From Aphodovivens sp036306585 (GTDB lineage Bacteria; Actinomycetota; Coriobacteriia; Coriobacteriales; Eggerthellaceae), in assembly GCA_036306585.1 (NCBI GenBank), contig JAXJZF010000002.1, positions 186,001 to 250,000 on the forward strand: a DNA stretch of 64,000 nucleotides, in the 5' to 3' direction. The translations under genes were made by a program, and so were the position numbers. Positions 63,189 through 64,000 of this stretch are shown one piece after another (positions within the stretch are counted from its first letter, which is position 1; the number at the start of each line of letters is the position of its first letter). The notes under the pieces are model-generated. The model saw nothing but the letters and a program-made list of their open reading frames with translations. It did not search any database and was not told where the DNA came from.

Positions 63189-64000
63189 ATGCCTAAGCGC
63201 GAAGACATTAAAAGCATCCTGGTCATCGGCTCCGGCCCCATCGTTATTGGGCAGGCATGCGAGTTCGATTATTCCGGCGCGCAGGCCTGCAAGGTGCTGA
63301 AGACCGATGGCTACCGCGTCATCCTTGTGAATAGCAACCCAGCCACCATCATGACCGACCCTGGATTGGCCGACCGCACCTACGTCGAGCCCATCACGGC
63401 AGACTTCGTGGAGAAGGTCATCGCCAAAGAGCATCCCGATGCCCTGCTGCCCACCCTGGGCGGCCAGACGGGTCTGAACACCGCGGTCGAGCTCGCCCAG
63501 AAGGGCATCCTCGACAAGTACGGCGTCGAGATGATCGGCTGCGACCTGGAGGCCATCCAGCGCGGCGAAGACCGCAAGCTGTTCAACGACTGCATGGCCG
63601 AGCTGGGTATCGAGACGGCGCGTTCCGGTTACGCTTACTCCGTCGAAGATGCGCAGAAGATCGTCGAGAAACTGGGCTTCCCGGTGGTCCTGCGACCGTC
63701 CTACACTTTGGGCGGTGCGGGCGGCGGCATCGCCCACACCTCCGAGGAACTCGTCTCCATCGTCTCCCAGGGCCTGGAGCTTTCCCCTGCCGGCGAGGTG
63801 CTGGTGGAAGAGAGCATCGAGGGCTGGAAGGAATATGAGATGGAGGTCATGCGCGATAAGGCCGGCAACGGCATCATCGTGTGCTCCATCGAGAACTTCG
63901 ACGCCATGGGCGTGCACACCGGCGACTCCATCACCGTCGCCCCGGCGCAAACCCTCTCCGACGTCGAGTACCAGCGCATGCGTGCCGCATCGCTGGCCAT
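63189..64000 (+). CDS. carB: Carbamoyl-phosphate synthase large subunit, N-terminal part (cut by window)
   Basis: First about 270 of roughly 1070 residues. VIGSGPIVIGQACEFDYSG at the N-terminus is the hallmark of CarB; NSNPATIMTDP, LPTLGGQTGLN and PVVLRPSYTLGGAGGGIAH (ATP-grasp) follow. It continues beyond 64000. ATG 63189 lies 2 bases after the carA stop. Confidence 0.96.
   Translation, partial: MPKREDIKSILVIGSGPIVIGQACEFDYSGAQACKVLKTDGYRVILVNSNPATIMTDPGLADRTYVEPITADFVEKVIAKEHPDALLPTLGGQTGLNTAVELAQKGILDKYGVEMIGCDLEAIQRGEDRKLFNDCMAELGIETARSGYAYSVEDAQKIVEKLGFPVVLRPSYTLGGAGGGIAHTSEELVSIVSQGLELSPAGEVLVEESIEGWKEYEMEVMRDKAGNGIIVCSIENFDAMGVHTGDSITVAPAQTLSDVEYQRMRAASLA

Overview
The window is a GC-rich chromosomal segment of a strictly anaerobic actinobacterium. 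The rapZ-yvcK-whiA block behind uvrC, the selenocysteine formate dehydrogenase, the paired XRE-cupin regulators with acyl-CoA ligases and the frequent TTG/GTG starts together suggest Coriobacteriia, most likely Eggerthellaceae (Slackia/Eggerthella-like). The family assignment is an inference; the window carries no rRNA gene to settle it. Genes are dense, mostly housekeeping, often with 1-4 nt overlaps.

Layout. 1-5.1 kb: an M42 peptidase cut by the window edge, an L,D-transpeptidase, ybaK, murI, rdgB and tRNA-Gly(TCC). 5.1-6.2 kb: a decayed YARHG-domain gene between two tRNA genes. 6.5-9.8 kb: a CobW-like GTPase beside an ArsM-ArsS fusion (arsenic methyltransferase plus radical SAM). 9.8-13.8 kb: sbcCD. 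14-19.7 kb: a degenerate HD-domain protein, then uvrC-rapZ-yvcK-whiA. 19.9-25.1 kb: glycolytic run gap-pgk-tpiA-gpmI, then secG. 25.2-26.2 kb: tRNA-Leu(GAG) and tRNA-Gly(GCC) around a gene-free stretch. 26.3-34.7 kb: two XRE-cupin regulator/acyl-CoA ligase modules flanking a four-subunit 2-oxoacid:ferredoxin oxidoreductase and a P-loop ATPase. 34.7-39 kb: a LOG-family enzyme and a small signalling cluster (lipoprotein, HTH protein, membrane protein, frameshifted Ser/Thr kinase, helical-repeat protein). 39.1-41.4 kb: the AmmeMemoRadiSam trio. 41.4-58.7 kb: a selenium/formate region. 58.8-64 kb: the pyrimidine operon pyrR-pyrB-pyrC-carA-carB behind an attenuator leader; carB is cut by the right edge.

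The selenium region is the most coherent functional story. selC (tRNA-Sec), selB, selA and selD supply the whole selenocysteine machinery. Two genes carry an in-frame UGA that must be read as selenocysteine: selD itself (codon 18) and the formate dehydrogenase catalytic subunit (codon 201), each followed by a SECIS-like hairpin. Between selA and selD lies a cluster encoding a double-cubane-cluster reductase, its ATP-dependent activator, a class V aminotransferase/cysteine desulfurase, two DUF3343 proteins and YedF, families known to travel with selenium metabolism. fdnG-fdnH-fdnI-fdhE-fdhD complete a membrane-bound formate dehydrogenase; the FdhD lacks its normal CxxC pair.

No CRISPR array, rRNA, intact insertion sequence or prophage was seen.
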